Shown: positions 1-9,155 of the stretch, piece by piece
How positions within the stretch are numbered: position 1 is the first letter of the stretch
Layout of the letters: each line of letters opens with the position of its first letter
From: Humibacter sp049446075
GTDB lineage: Bacteria > Actinomycetota > Actinomycetes > Actinomycetales > Microbacteriaceae
Direction: 5' to 3'
Assembly (NCBI RefSeq): GCF_049446075.1
Contig: NZ_JBMSEB010000002.1
Location: forward strand, 485,256 to 549,255
Length of the DNA stretch: 64,000 nt
Program-made: the position numbers and the translations under genes
Notes under the pieces: model-generated
Seen by the model: only the letters and a program-made list of their open reading frames with translations
Told to the model about the DNA's origin: nothing
The model's database searches: none

Positions 1-2453
1 ACCTGACCCGGAGGCAGGACAACGTCAACAGGGCAGTCGAGTGCTGACAAGGTCGTGCCGTGCCCAGTGAACCCGGTGTCCGCCACCTGCGGATCCGTGA
101 CCGTCACATTCCCCGTGTTCGTCACCGTGAACGTGTACGTGAGCTGCTGACCCACCTCAGCCGCCTGCACATTCGCCGTCTTCACAATCGACAGCGCAGG
201 GATTTGGTCGATCGTCACCGTCGCGGTCGGAGACGGCGGGGAGAGGTAGCCCCCACCGTCGGGAGTCGTGCCCGTCACGTTCGCACTGTTCGTGATCGTG
301 CCAGCATCCACATCGGCCTGCGTCACCGTGTACGGGACAGTGCAGGTCTCCACCTGACCTGCCACCAACGACGTCTCAGGGCACTCAATATCGGCATCAG
401 ACAAACCACCCGTACCCGTGAAACCGGTGTCATGCACCTTCGGATTCGTGATCGTCACATTCCCGGTATTCGTCACCACGAACGAATACGTCACCACCTC
501 ACCAGCAGCGGTCACCGTGTCCGGGCTGGCCGACTTCACCACCGTCAACGCCGGCGCCGGAATCTCCGGGATCGTCACCGTCGAGGAGCCGAACGCTCCG
601 TCAGTGCTCGATCCCTGCGGCGTACCATGCACAGTCGCAGTATTCGTCACCGAACCCGCATTCACGTCCTCGGACGTCAGCGTGTAGGTCGCGGTGCACA
701 CCACCTGGGCGCCAGGATCCAACGTCGTCGACGGACATGAAACGCTCGGCGCTCCCCCAGTGCCTGTGAACGTGTCCTCCGGAATGGTGATGTTGTTCAT
801 CGTCACATTCCCGGTGTTCGTCACCGCGAAGTGATACGTGATCACCTGACCCGGGTTGTACGCGGCAGCATCCGACGGGTCCGCCGACTTCACCACGCTC
901 AGGCCAGGGGCGGGCGCCGTCGTCGGGGTATGCGTCGCGGACGCGAGGGAGGTTACCGGCACGGTGCTTCCCGGTGGCGTTCCGTTCGCGGTAGCGCTGT
1001 TGTCGACGGCACCACCCGTGACGTCGAGATCAGTAATGGTGTACACCTTGTCTGCGCTGCACTCTTCGGAAGCTCCAGGCGCCAGCGTCAAGCTTGGGCA
1101 ACTAACCTTGCCGGCCTTCGGATCAACGACACCGACATTGCTCATCGTCAATTGCCCATTATTGGTGACGGTGAAGGTGTACTGGATGGTGTCGCCGGCG
1201 TCCACAAGACCGTCACCATTCACATCATCTGGAGTGCCGGCGTGCTTCACCACGCTCAGGGCCGTCGTCTTCGCCGTGTTGGTGACCGTGCAGGTGACGT
1301 CATCGCCAGGGGCAGGGGTCAGGGCCACGCTCGTCCCGCCCCCGGAGGGAAGCACGGTCGTGCTAGCGGTGGTCGCGTTAGTACACGCCCAGGTCTGGGT
1401 GTAGTTGCTTAGAACAGTGGACGTCCCCGTCGTCGATTGCTCTCCTAGAACGAACGGCCCAGAAGTCGACGGAAGAACAGTTGTCGAGCCTGTGGTGGAG
1501 GAGTTCGAGGTTCCGGTGCTGGCCGTGGCCAGCGTTGTTCCCTCTGGGGAGGTGATCGAGGTGTCGAAGGAGTCGGATGCGTTGACGCGACCGTTCACCG
1601 TCTTGTTCAGGGTCAGCTTCGACGTCACGAACGCGAAGGCGGCATCCTCTGCACCGGAACCGGGGTCAGCCACCGTGACCGCGATCTGTGACGGCTGATC
1701 CGCCTGCAATGCGAGCGCGCCGTTGCCACCGGTTCCGGCGAGACCGCCAGTGCACGTGACGTTCGCCGTGCCCACCCCAGTCAAACCGCCGGTGCAAGCG
1801 GGCCAGGAAGCGGAGGGAACGTCGATTCGACTCAATGTGACATCCGAGTTGTAGATCATCGACTCGCGGCCAGAACTGTTGATGCCCGTTGCCTCGGCGT
1901 CAGCAGCGACGATGCCCCAGCCGTGCACCACCGCACCAGAGGAGTCTTTGACCGTGAGGTTGCTCAACTGGAAGGTAGCGGCAACATTCGTCCCGATCGC
2001 ATAGCCAAGAGCAGGGCTGCCCGGGGTTCCCACGTAAGCAACGTTGCCCATGTAGGCGCCGCCATAGGTCGGGACCGTGGTCGCCCGAGTAGCTATGGAG
2101 TTGTAACCGGCAGGGGTCGACGTCTTGATCGTGTACGTGAACGTGTATCCACCAGGAAGAGACACGGACATCGCCTGTCCAGAAGCGGACCGGGCAGTGC
2201 TGTCGTTGTACGAAGCCATGTCCAGCCAGCACAACGTGGAGGCTGAAGGACCATTGGAGGCATATCCGCAACCGACCGGGCTAGCCGCATTGGCTGGGCC
2301 TGCTGACAGCACGGCTGTCGTCGTCGCGACGGTGCCCACCGCTAATGCGAGGGCGCCGATAATCGCCGCAATCCTAAGGCGACGCGATCGCAGTCGTGGA
2401 AACGCGCCCGCCTTCGCGGTTTTGCGCGAATTGTTAGATGCCCCGAATCGCAT
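1..2453 (-). CDS. Secreted repetitive surface protein (DUF11/DUF7507-like repeats), C-terminus beyond window
   Basis: The frame stays open from an ATG at 2453 to the window edge, giving at least 817 residues. The N-terminus is a long basic region followed by a hydrophobic stretch (IAAIIGALALAVGTVATTT) and an ANA cleavage-type site, i.e. a Sec signal peptide. Roughly residues 60-390 are a Ser/Thr/Gly-rich head. From about residue 395 there are four repeats of about 115 residues, each starting with a version of LSVVKSA and carrying YTFTVTNTGNVT, the hallmark of DUF11/DUF7507 immunoglobulin-like adhesin repeats. By family it should be exported and attached to or stick out from the envelope; no sorting signal is visible because the 3' end is missing. 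A GGGGGAG ribosome site lies just before the ATG. A conserved upstream element sits 156 bp away. Confidence 0.85.
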   Translation of the reverse strand, partial: MRFGASNNSRKTAKAGAFPRLRSRRLRIAAIIGALALAVGTVATTTAVLSAGPANAASPVGCGYASNGPSASTLCWLDMASYNDSTARSASGQAMSVSLPGGYTFTYTIKTSTPAGYNSIATRATTVPTYGGAYMGNVAYVGTPGSPALGYAIGTNVAATFQLSNLTVKDSSGAVVHGWGIVAADAEATGINSSGRESMIYNSDVTLSRIDVPSASWPACTGGLTGVGTANVTCTGGLAGTGGNGALALQADQPSQIAVTVADPGSGAEDAAFAFVTSKLTLNKTVNGRVNASDSFDTSITSPEGTTLATASTGTSNSSTTGSTTVLPSTSGPFVLGEQSTTGTSTVLSNYTQTWACTNATTASTTVLPSGGGTSVALTPAPGDDVTCTVTNTAKTTALSVVKHAGTPDDVNGDGLVDAGDTIQYTFTVTNNGQLTMSNVGVVDPKAGKVSCPSLTLAPGASEECSADKVYTITDLDVTGGAVDNSATANGTPPGSTVPVTSLASATHTPTTAPAPGLSVVKSADPSDAAAYNPGQVITYHFAVTNTGNVTMNNITIPEDTFTGTGGAPSVSCPSTTLDPGAQVVCTATYTLTSEDVNAGSVTNTATVHGTPQGSSTDGAFGSSTVTIPEIPAPALTVVKSASPDTVTAAGEVVTYSFVVTNTGNVTITNPKVHDTGFTGTGGLSDADIECPETSLVAGQVETCTVPYTVTQADVDAGTITNSANVTGTTPDGGGYLSPPSPTATVTIDQIPALSIVKTANVQAAEVGQQLTYTFTVTNTGNVTVTDPQVADTGFTGHGTTLSALDCPVDVVLPPGQ

Positions 2454-2608
2454 CTACTCCCCCAGTCTTCCTAAACCTGCCCGAACGAGAAGAACCCAAC
2501 CTTCAGAGACACCGTTCTGCCACGAACGGGTGCCGATGGACACGCCTCTCCCAGGATCTGGGCCCCAGTCAAGGGGTCATGCGCAAGGCTGCGATAGCTC
2601 CCGAGGCA

Positions 2609-2632
2609 TTTCTCACCCGAAAAATCACCCTG
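2609..2632 (-). promoter_or_regulatory. Shared surface-gene upstream element, copy 1
   Basis: Read on the minus strand the element is GGGTGATTTTTCGGGTGAG followed by AAA. It contains two GGTGA half-sites 12 bp apart, preceded by a G-run. The same string occurs at 16969-16992 and, with a small change, at 26236-26260, each time upstream of a repetitive surface-protein gene. Distance to the ATG at 2453 is 156 bp. It could be an activator site or part of a promoter; the direct repeat would suit a dimeric regulator such as the adjacent LuxR-type protein, which is inference. Confidence 0.6.
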
Positions 2633-2651
2633 TCTTCCCCCCGGTCAGGGG

Positions 2652-4160
2652 TCATTCCGTAGCACGCGCCAGCCACAGGGCCTCCTCGCGGTTGTGGGCA
2701 CCGAGCTTCTGGTACAGCGCGCGCAGGTGGCTCTTGACCGTGTTCTGCGACACGTGCAGCGCCTTCGCCAGCTGAGGAACCGACATCTCCTTCGCCAAGG
2801 CATCCAGCACCTCGCGCTCGCGCCGGGTGAGCCGGGGCGGGCGCCTTGCGCTGAACCTGACCGGGATCTCTTCCACCGGCGTCTTGAGCAACGGCGCCAA
2901 GGATGCCCGCAGCTCGGCCGACGCCTGAGTCACGCTGATTCGCGACCCACTGGCATCCACGACGGAGGCGACGTATTGGAGCGTTCGAGAGTTGACCGAT
3001 CCGGATGCCGCGCGCTCGGCCTCCGCATAGAGAACGGCACGCGCGGCCTGATGCACGAGCGGGCCCCCGCTCGACGGCTCATCGTGCAGCAGGCTCAGTG
3101 CCCCATCCGGGTTGCCGAGAAGCCACGCCTGCCGCGCCCTGGCCAACTGCATTCCCACCCAATGGTGGTTCAGCGTGTTCGTGCTCAACACGCCCTCCGC
3201 TTGCCTCAGGTCGCCGGCGGACTGGTACAGCGTGACGAGGTCTGTGCGGAGCGTGGCGCCTGCCAGCGACCGAGGAGCCGAGCGAATCCGCTGAACGAGC
3301 AGCGCGTGGGTGATCTCGTGGATGGCATCCCACGGCTCGCCGGACAGAACCGCGCCCAGCGCGCGGGCATGGATGGGCACCCACCACCACGGTCCGGCGT
3401 CGATAGCCCGCGCCTGGTCATCCGGCAGGCGCAGCGGCCCGTCTCCGTCGGTGGCTGCCACCAAGAGACGCGCCACGATTCCCGGCTGCTGGTAGTGGTA
3501 ACGCACGTCGCCCGGTTCGTGCCATTCGCCGCTCTCCGCCTCCAGCAGCTCACGCGCCTGCCTGTGCCGCTCGGCGATGGCATAGGCGAGCGCAAGGTGC
3601 TCCCTGGCGAACCTGGCGACCGGATGCTCGAACCGCATTGTCGCCCAGCTCAGAGCTTCCGCATATAGCGAGATCGCATCTTCGACCTCGGCGACGAGCA
3701 GTTTGGCTGTGCCGCACGCCAGCAGAACGACGGGCAGCGCGTCATGAAACCGTTCGAGGTCGCCTGCCCGAACGAGCTTCAATTCCTCGTCGGCGACGGC
3801 TGCGGCCTCGCCGTATCTTCCAGCCGTGATCAGCGCTCGCAACTGCGACTGCTGCTGCATGAGCAGGTCGACGGTTGCCGGATGCTCCTGCGAACGCAGC
3901 CACTGCGCGAACTGCTCCTTCGCGCTGTCGTCCACGAGGAACAGCTGGCGACGCGAGGCAGCCGCGATGGCCCGGGACATCGCGTTGCGCGGATGTCGTT
4001 CGTACCAGTCGGAGGGAGCGGCCAGGTAGACCCGCTCCAGAAGATCCGGGTCACTGAACAGATAGAAGTAGAAGTCCTCATCCAGCAGGCGATCCACTTC
4101 ATCCCAGTCGCCGGATGACATCGCCCCCTCAAGCCGAGAATGTTGCACTGAATTCCCCAA
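2652..4160 (-). CDS. LuxR-family transcriptional regulator, MalT-like without visible ATPase domain
   Basis: The last ~65 residues (LTRREREVLDALAKEMS ... VSQNTVKSHLRALYQKLGA) form a canonical LuxR/GerE helix-turn-helix. The preceding ~430 residues are Ala/Leu-rich helical repeats resembling TPR-type sensor domains of MalT/LAL regulators, but no Walker A or B motif is seen, so it is shorter than full LAL proteins. It lies immediately upstream of, and on the same strand as, the surface-protein gene at 1-2453, with the shared upstream element between them. This suggests, without proving, that it controls surface-protein expression. Start is uncertain: TTG at 4160, GTG at 4148 (preceded by GGGGA) or ATG at 4121. 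Confidence 0.85.
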   Translation of the reverse strand: MGNSVQHSRLEGAMSSGDWDEVDRLLDEDFYFYLFSDPDLLERVYLAAPSDWYERHPRNAMSRAIAAASRRQLFLVDDSAKEQFAQWLRSQEHPATVDLLMQQQSQLRALITAGRYGEAAAVADEELKLVRAGDLERFHDALPVVLLACGTAKLLVAEVEDAISLYAEALSWATMRFEHPVARFAREHLALAYAIAERHRQARELLEAESGEWHEPGDVRYHYQQPGIVARLLVAATDGDGPLRLPDDQARAIDAGPWWWVPIHARALGAVLSGEPWDAIHEITHALLVQRIRSAPRSLAGATLRTDLVTLYQSAGDLRQAEGVLSTNTLNHHWVGMQLARARQAWLLGNPDGALSLLHDEPSSGGPLVHQAARAVLYAEAERAASGSVNSRTLQYVASVVDASGSRISVTQASAELRASLAPLLKTPVEEIPVRFSARRPPRLTRREREVLDALAKEMSVPQLAKALHVSQNTVKSHLRALYQKLGAHNREEALWLARATE

Positions 4161-4403
4161 ACACTCGCCAAACCGTCGACACCATCGGTTGCCCGCGCAT
4201 CCTCTCGGATGTCAGGGGACAACCACGTCCGCTGAGGGCACCGGTTGAAACACACGGCTCGTGCGGCAGCACTCTGCTGCCGTCGGTCGCGGACCGGTTG
4301 CTCGCTGCTTCGCGAGCCGCTCCCAGGGAGACCCCGATCCCCCTGCCGTTCCAGGCAGACAGTGCATGCAGGATGCCTATCTCACTGGAACGGAGGAGCC
4401 GGC

Positions 4404-5288
4404 CTAATCAGGTGTCAGGTCGGTGTCGAACGTGGGTGTTGATGGAAGATGATCACCCGGCGGGGGCGCGTGTCCCGCCCGAGCCACAGCGGGTGCCGTG
4501 GGCGACTCGGGAACGACGGCCGCCGCGGCTCCACCCGCGGAGCCGCTTGCGGTGCCACCTCCCGAACCGGTACCTGCTGGCGGTCGCGAGGGGTCGTTCG
4601 GGGCAAGCGGCTGGGGCGCATCCGGTGCCTGCGTCGCGGTCGAGCCCGCCGGTACGGCATCGGACGAACCCAGAGCCGCACCATGCGTGCTCGTGCCGGG
4701 CACGGAGACGAACTGTGCCGTTCGGGTCACCCCGGGCAAGGCATCCGGTGTGGCCGCTACCAGCAGAACCGGCCCTGTAGCCGGTGCTGTTGCGCCGGGT
4801 GCCGCGGGGGCGGTCGATGATGGCGAGCCCGGGGTCGACGACGACGGCGGCGTGCTCGAAGGGGGTGCGGGCTGAGAGCCCTGGTTGGGGGTGAGGATGC
4901 TGCCCGCACCGGTCAGGGCCGTGCCAACGGTGCTGTCGACGGCTCCGGTCACGGGTGCGACGACGCCGCTGGTAATGGGGGCGACGACCTGCTGCACGGG
5001 CGAGGGCAGAGCCTGGGTCACGGCGCCGAGCACGCCCGACACACCGGAGGTGAGCGAGTGCTCCGCGTTGGCAGCGGTGCCGGTCAAGGATCCGAGGAGC
5101 GAGCCGGCCGAGCCGAGCAAGCCCGAACCTGAGGTCGCGGGGGGTTGCGAGGAGGAATCGGATATCTCGGCCGACGCGGACTGCGAGCCGAACGCAATTC
5201 CCAGCAACACGATGCCAGCGGCGACACCCACCCCGCCAAGGAGTACATGCAGAAGCCGCCGCGGCGAACGTGCCTCGACGACCTCCAT
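4404..5288 (-). CDS. Exported Ala/Pro/Ser/Thr-rich protein of unknown function
   Basis: 294 residues. An N-terminal basic segment is followed by a hydrophobic stretch (LLGGVGVAAGIVLLGIAF) and an SASA-type cleavage site. The mature part is low complexity: short Gly/Ser/Val-rich turns, a proline/serine/threonine-rich middle around residues 140-170, and an Ala/Pro/Gly-rich tail. No enzyme motif, LPxTG-like signal or second membrane segment is visible. A strong GGGAGGGGAG ribosome site precedes the ATG. It is probably a secreted or wall-associated stalk-like protein; I do not recognise a named family. The roughly 240 bp between it and the LuxR gene hold no gene I can support. Confidence 0.7.
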   Translation of the reverse strand: MEVVEARSPRRLLHVLLGGVGVAAGIVLLGIAFGSQSASAEISDSSSQPPATSGSGLLGSAGSLLGSLTGTAANAEHSLTSGVSGVLGAVTQALPSPVQQVVAPITSGVVAPVTGAVDSTVGTALTGAGSILTPNQGSQPAPPSSTPPSSSTPGSPSSTAPAAPGATAPATGPVLLVAATPDALPGVTRTAQFVSVPGTSTHGAALGSSDAVPAGSTATQAPDAPQPLAPNDPSRPPAGTGSGGGTASGSAGGAAAAVVPESPTAPAVARAGHAPPPGDHLPSTPTFDTDLTPD

Positions 5289-5402
5289 CGATGTAACTCC
5301 CCTCCCGAAGCCACCACTGACTCTAGTCGGGAAGCTGGCGTCATACCCCTAACTGTGCGCAACTCGGCAAACCGCGCGGCGAGGGGGCGAATCGGTTCGC
5401 GA

Positions 5403-5930
5403 TCACCCGTCCGGCCGTGAGCCTGCCCGCGGCTCGAGAAAGACGAAGTCCACATCGGTCAGTCGTCCTCGGTCCGCATGTAGCCAGGCGTAGCTTGCCC
5501 GCGGCTGCCGCCTGCGATCGGTCGGCGAACCGGGGTTGATGAGGCGTAAGCCGGCGGGCGTGGTCGTGTCCCACGGAATATGACTGTGACCGAACACGAG
5601 CACATCGACACCAGGGAAAGCGGCATCCATCCGTTCCTCCCTACCCTTGGCGGCACCGGTCTCGTGCACAGCGGCGAAGCGGATGCCCTCGACCTGCCAC
5701 CTGTCGATCTCCGGCAGAACCCCGCGCAGGTCGTCGCCATCGTTGTTGCCGTACACGCCGTGGAGGATCGACGCGCGGTCACGCATGCGTTCGTACAGCT
5801 CCAGCGAGACCCAATCGCCTGCATGCACGACGATGTCGGCGCTCTCAACCAGGTCCCAGACCTCGGCCGGCAGGTCACGCGCCCGGCGCGGCACATGGGT
5901 GTCGGCCAGAAGCAGCAGCGACGTCGTCAC
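5403..5930 (-). CDS. YfcE/MJ0936-type metallophosphoesterase
   Basis: 175 residues with the calcineurin-like metal-binding series in order: LLLADTHVP (D-x-H), VVHAGDW (GDxx), GVYGNNDGDD (GNxD), AAVHETG and FGHSHIP (GHxH). This is the compact YfcE/Vps29-like class of di-metal phosphoesterases that hydrolyse phosphodiesters or phosphomonoesters; the physiological substrate is unknown. The start codon is GTG at 5930. The gene ends about 115 bp before the upstream ATG of the exported protein and appears to be its own unit. Confidence 0.88.
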   Translation of the reverse strand: MTTSLLLLADTHVPRRARDLPAEVWDLVESADIVVHAGDWVSLELYERMRDRASILHGVYGNNDGDDLRGVLPEIDRWQVEGIRFAAVHETGAAKGREERMDAAFPGVDVLVFGHSHIPWDTTTPAGLRLINPGSPTDRRRQPRASYAWLHADRGRLTDVDFVFLEPRAGSRPDG

Positions 5931-5973
5931 GACGTGGCTGGCGCGGCATCCCCGACGACGTGCACCGAGCGGC

Positions 5974-6198
5974 TCACCTGGATGCCTCCTCCTCGATGTC
6001 GTCGGCGAGCGCCTCGATCGCCTCCGGACGCAAGTCGATGTCTTCTGCCTTCAGCCGCTCCTCGAGCACCTCAGCGGTGTCGCCGCGAACGCGGCCATGC
6101 TCGATGTCTTCGATGAGGTCTTGGGCGATGCGCTCGACGGCTTGCATCGTGTCGTCCTGCGCTCCGTTATCGGCGACGTCTCGTACGAAGTCCGCCAT
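5974..6198 (-). CDS. Small acidic hypothetical protein
   Basis: 74 residues, highly acidic and helical (DLIEDIEHGRVRGDTAEVLEERLKAEDIDLRPEAIEALADDIEEE). No cysteine and no membrane segment. It starts 3 bp after the stop of the gene at 6201-6830, so the two are almost certainly co-transcribed. No function can be assigned. Confidence 0.7.
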   Translation of the reverse strand: MADFVRDVADNGAQDDTMQAVERIAQDLIEDIEHGRVRGDTAEVLEERLKAEDIDLRPEAIEALADDIEEEASR

Positions 6199-6200
6199 TT

Positions 6201-6830
6201 TCAGCCTCTTTCCTCGTTGATGTCTGGGGTGGGCATCCGTTGCGATGCGCTTGCGTCCCGGGCACCGGTTGCCGCTTCATGCATGCCGCCGCCCGTGCTC
6301 CCTCGCGCCGACAAGACCTCGTCGTCTTCGATCCGGGCGCTGCCTGCGCCTCTGATCGACACCGGGAAGACGAGCAGCCACACCACCATGGCGATGGCGA
6401 CGACGATGCCCGCAATGATGCCGGCAAGCAGCGAAGCGACGACATCGAAAAGGAAGAACACGACGCCGGATGTCAACGCGGCGACGAGTGTCAAGGCGAG
6501 CACGAGCATCCGATTGCCCTGGGTGACCAGCCATTCCTTGCGCCGGCGTCGGAACAGGGCTCTGTGCAGCGCGACGGGCAGAAGCCCGACGGCCGTCGTG
6601 GCCGCAGCGAGCACGACGAGGCACAGGTAGATCGTCTTCTGATAGCCGGTGAGTGTATGGAAGGACTGCTGGAAGGCGACGGTCAGCAGAAAGCCGGACA
6701 GGATCTGCGTGCCGGTCTGAGTCACCCGCAGCTCTTGCACGAGCTCTTGCCAGTTGCGATCGGCACGCTCGTCGCGGGTCTCGTCACGCCCCCTGCGGCC
6801 GCCGTTCGATTGCGGCCCCGTCGGATCCAT
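6201..6830 (-). CDS. DUF6328-like four-helix membrane protein
   Basis: 209 residues. A charged N-terminus (WQELVQELRVTQTGTQILSGFLLTVAFQQSF) leads into about four transmembrane helices, ending in an Asp/Glu/Gly-rich cytoplasmic tail. The TQTGTQILSGFLL...F pattern is what I associate with the DUF6328 family of actinobacterial membrane proteins. The gene is 4 bp downstream of the Nramp-like gene and just upstream of the small acidic protein, so an Nramp-DUF6328-small protein operon is likely. Function is unknown. Confidence 0.75.
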   Translation of the reverse strand: MDPTGPQSNGGRRGRDETRDERADRNWQELVQELRVTQTGTQILSGFLLTVAFQQSFHTLTGYQKTIYLCLVVLAAATTAVGLLPVALHRALFRRRRKEWLVTQGNRMLVLALTLVAALTSGVVFFLFDVVASLLAGIIAGIVVAIAMVVWLLVFPVSIRGAGSARIEDDEVLSARGSTGGGMHEAATGARDASASQRMPTPDINEERG

Positions 6831-6833
6831 TCG

Positions 6834-8183
6834 TCAGCCTCCCGCAATCGTGTACCAGACGCCGTACAGTCCGCCGACGCACATGAGGATGGTCGTGATC
6901 CAGCCAAGAGTCTGGGACAACCACCTGTTGCGGTACTTGCCCATGATGCGCCGGTCACGCCCGATCAACATCATGATGACGAGAAATGGGCCGGCTGCTA
7001 TGCCGTTGACAATCGCCGAGAGCACGAGAAGCTGGATCGGATTGTGCACGAAGAAGGCGAGGACGGTCCCGGCGACGATGCCGACGACGAGCAGCCCGTA
7101 GAACACCGGCGCCTTGCGGGGGCTCTTCTCCAGTCCCCACTTCTTGTCGAGCAGGGCAGCAAGGCCCGCGGACCCGGACGCCGCGAGCACCGGCACCGCG
7201 AGGATGCCCGATCCGATGAACCCGACCGCGAACAGGGCGCCTGCCCAGGTTCCCGCGATCGGTTCGAGCGCTTTCGCCGCCTCGGCCGCGCTGCTTACGG
7301 TCTTGTGGTGAGCGCCGAGCGTTGCTGCGGTGGCCGCGATGATGGCGAACATGATCAGCACGCTGAACACCATTCCGGTGAACACGTCGATGCGACCAGT
7401 GCGCAGACGGCGGCGAGCGCCACGCGCACCGCGGTCCTTGAGCTTCGGCGCCTTATTCCCCTTCAGGTCTTCGTCACGCCCCTCTTCGATGCGCTGCGCC
7501 GTCTGCCAGAAGAACATGTACGGGCTGATGGTCGTGCCGAGCACGGCGACCGCGAGGCCCAGGTACCCGGGCGTGAGCCGGAACTGGCCGCCCACCAGGC
7601 CGACGAGCACGTCGCCCCAGTCCACGTTGGCCACGAACAGCACGCCGACGTAGACCAGCAGTGCCAGGCACAACCACTTGAAGATGCGGCCGATCCACTC
7701 GAACGAACCGGCGACCAGAGCGATCGTGATGCCGACGCCCGCTATGCCGGACCAGAGCGGAGCAGGACCGGCGTGAATGAGCTGCATACCCTGGCCGATG
7801 GCCATGAGATCGGCCGAGAGGTTCAGGCAGTTGGCCAGGATGAGGGCGACCACGAGCACTGCCACGGCCGCGCGACCGCCTGTGCCGAACCGGCGGCGGA
7901 TGAGCTTGCCGAAGCTGTCCCCTGTGGCCAGCGCCATGCGGTCGCACATCTCCTGCACGGCCATCATGAGCGGCAGAGTGGCTGGCACGGTCCACAACAA
8001 CCCGTTCTGGTAGGTGGCGCCGGCCTGTGCGTACGTCGCGATGCCCGAGGGGTCGTCGTCGGCGGCTCCCGTCACCAAACCGGGCCCGAGCACGCCCAGA
8101 AAGCGCAGCAAAGGGTTCTTCCGCGCCCCCGTTTTCGCCTTCTGATCGTCGGATGCGGACGGGCTCTTCGTACTTGTCGTCAT
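6834..8183 (-). CDS. Nramp-family metal transporter, non-canonical metal site
   Basis: 449 residues, about 11 transmembrane helices with an Nramp/APC-type fold. The helix-1 motif is DDDPSGIATY instead of the canonical DPGN, and helix 6 carries TTISPYMFFWQ in place of the MPH-type motif. The canonical helix-6 methionine that selects transition metals is therefore not obvious. It likely moves a divalent cation across the plasma membrane, but Mn/Fe specificity should not be assumed. I chose ATG 8183 because GAGGAGG precedes it; an upstream in-frame extension to 8273 has no such site. Followed at 4 bp by the DUF6328-like gene. Confidence 0.85.
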   Translation of the reverse strand: MTTSTKSPSASDDQKAKTGARKNPLLRFLGVLGPGLVTGAADDDPSGIATYAQAGATYQNGLLWTVPATLPLMMAVQEMCDRMALATGDSFGKLIRRRFGTGGRAAVAVLVVALILANCLNLSADLMAIGQGMQLIHAGPAPLWSGIAGVGITIALVAGSFEWIGRIFKWLCLALLVYVGVLFVANVDWGDVLVGLVGGQFRLTPGYLGLAVAVLGTTISPYMFFWQTAQRIEEGRDEDLKGNKAPKLKDRGARGARRRLRTGRIDVFTGMVFSVLIMFAIIAATAATLGAHHKTVSSAAEAAKALEPIAGTWAGALFAVGFIGSGILAVPVLAASGSAGLAALLDKKWGLEKSPRKAPVFYGLLVVGIVAGTVLAFFVHNPIQLLVLSAIVNGIAAGPFLVIMMLIGRDRRIMGKYRNRWLSQTLGWITTILMCVGGLYGVWYTIAGG

Positions 8184-8337
8184 CTCGCGCACGCCTCCTC
8201 GGACCGTTCGGGCGAAGCGGTCGCACATGGAAGCATCCGTGCGAAGACCCTCAGGGGCAAGGCCTTGCGCCACGCGACGAACGCAGCGTAAGCGGTCAGC
8301 CCCTGGAATTCGATGGATGCTCGGGGCGCACGGGAAC

Positions 8338-9087
8338 TCACCCCGAGGTGGAGAGACCGGCGACGAGGTTCACCGTGGTCGCGACGATCACGGACCCGAA
8401 CAGGTACGACAACAGCATGTGCTTCAGAACCGCTGCCCGGATTTCTCGAGAGTGCAGGTTGGTGTCCGAGACCTGGAAGGTCATGCCGACCGTGAACGCC
8501 AGGTACGCGAAGTCGATGTAGTGCGGTGGCTCATCCATGTTGAAGTCGATGCCGCCGTCGGGATGCGTGTAATAGAGGCGGGCGTATCTCAGGGTGAACA
8601 GCGTGTGGATGAGCAGCCACGAAAGGCCGACACTCACCACGGCGAGGGCGGGAGCCAGGGCTTTGTCAACGCTGTTGCCCGAGCTCGCGGTCACGAGGCT
8701 CACCCCTATCGCGCCGAGGCTCACGATGCTCGCGATGATCAGCAGGATGTCTGCCGAAGCCCGGCTCGGATCTTCGCGGGTGGCGTGCTTGCGGGTCTGG
8801 TCGTCGTCCAGCCGGCGCACGGAGACCCACGCCCACACGACATAGGTGATGCATGCCGCATCCCAGCCGATCGCCGGAGCGTCGGCCTGGGCTCCGAGCA
8901 GAGCTGACGCCACCCCGGCCACCACACCCACCAGGGCCATCACGATGATCCGGCGGTGCGATCTGTGCTTCAGCCAGCGCTTGGTCAGCGGCTCTTTGTC
9001 TCTTCCCACCCTCGCACCATGCACCAGACGAGGCGCCGATGGAATCCGTTGCGGGCGCAAGCGCGACGTGGCAAGGCGCGCGTTCAC
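8338..9087 (-). CDS. DUF1345 membrane protein
   Basis: 249 residues with about five transmembrane helices. The segment HTLFTLRYARLYYTHPDGGIDF followed by YIDFAYLAFTVGMTFQVSDT and EIRAAVLKHMLLSYLFG is typical of the DUF1345 family. Function is unknown; it sits between two Nramp-like genes, in the same orientation as the first and divergent from the second. The start is uncertain: GTG 9087 is taken here but a GTG about 26 codons further in is also possible. Confidence 0.8.
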   Translation of the reverse strand: MNARLATSRLRPQRIPSAPRLVHGARVGRDKEPLTKRWLKHRSHRRIIVMALVGVVAGVASALLGAQADAPAIGWDAACITYVVWAWVSVRRLDDDQTRKHATREDPSRASADILLIIASIVSLGAIGVSLVTASSGNSVDKALAPALAVVSVGLSWLLIHTLFTLRYARLYYTHPDGGIDFNMDEPPHYIDFAYLAFTVGMTFQVSDTNLHSREIRAAVLKHMLLSYLFGSVIVATTVNLVAGLSTSG

Positions 9088-9155
9088 ACCGCTGGCTCGT
9101 CAACCCCTGCTGATCGAGCGGCGGTCTGGTGACCATATCGTCGACGGGAGGTGTG

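Noticed and set aside
6240..8291. Long + strand frames inside genes (for example 683 codons over the Nramp/DUF6328 genes, 554 codons at 23842-25506)
   Set aside because: Opposite-strand shadows of GC-rich genes; translations are Arg/His-rich with no domain.
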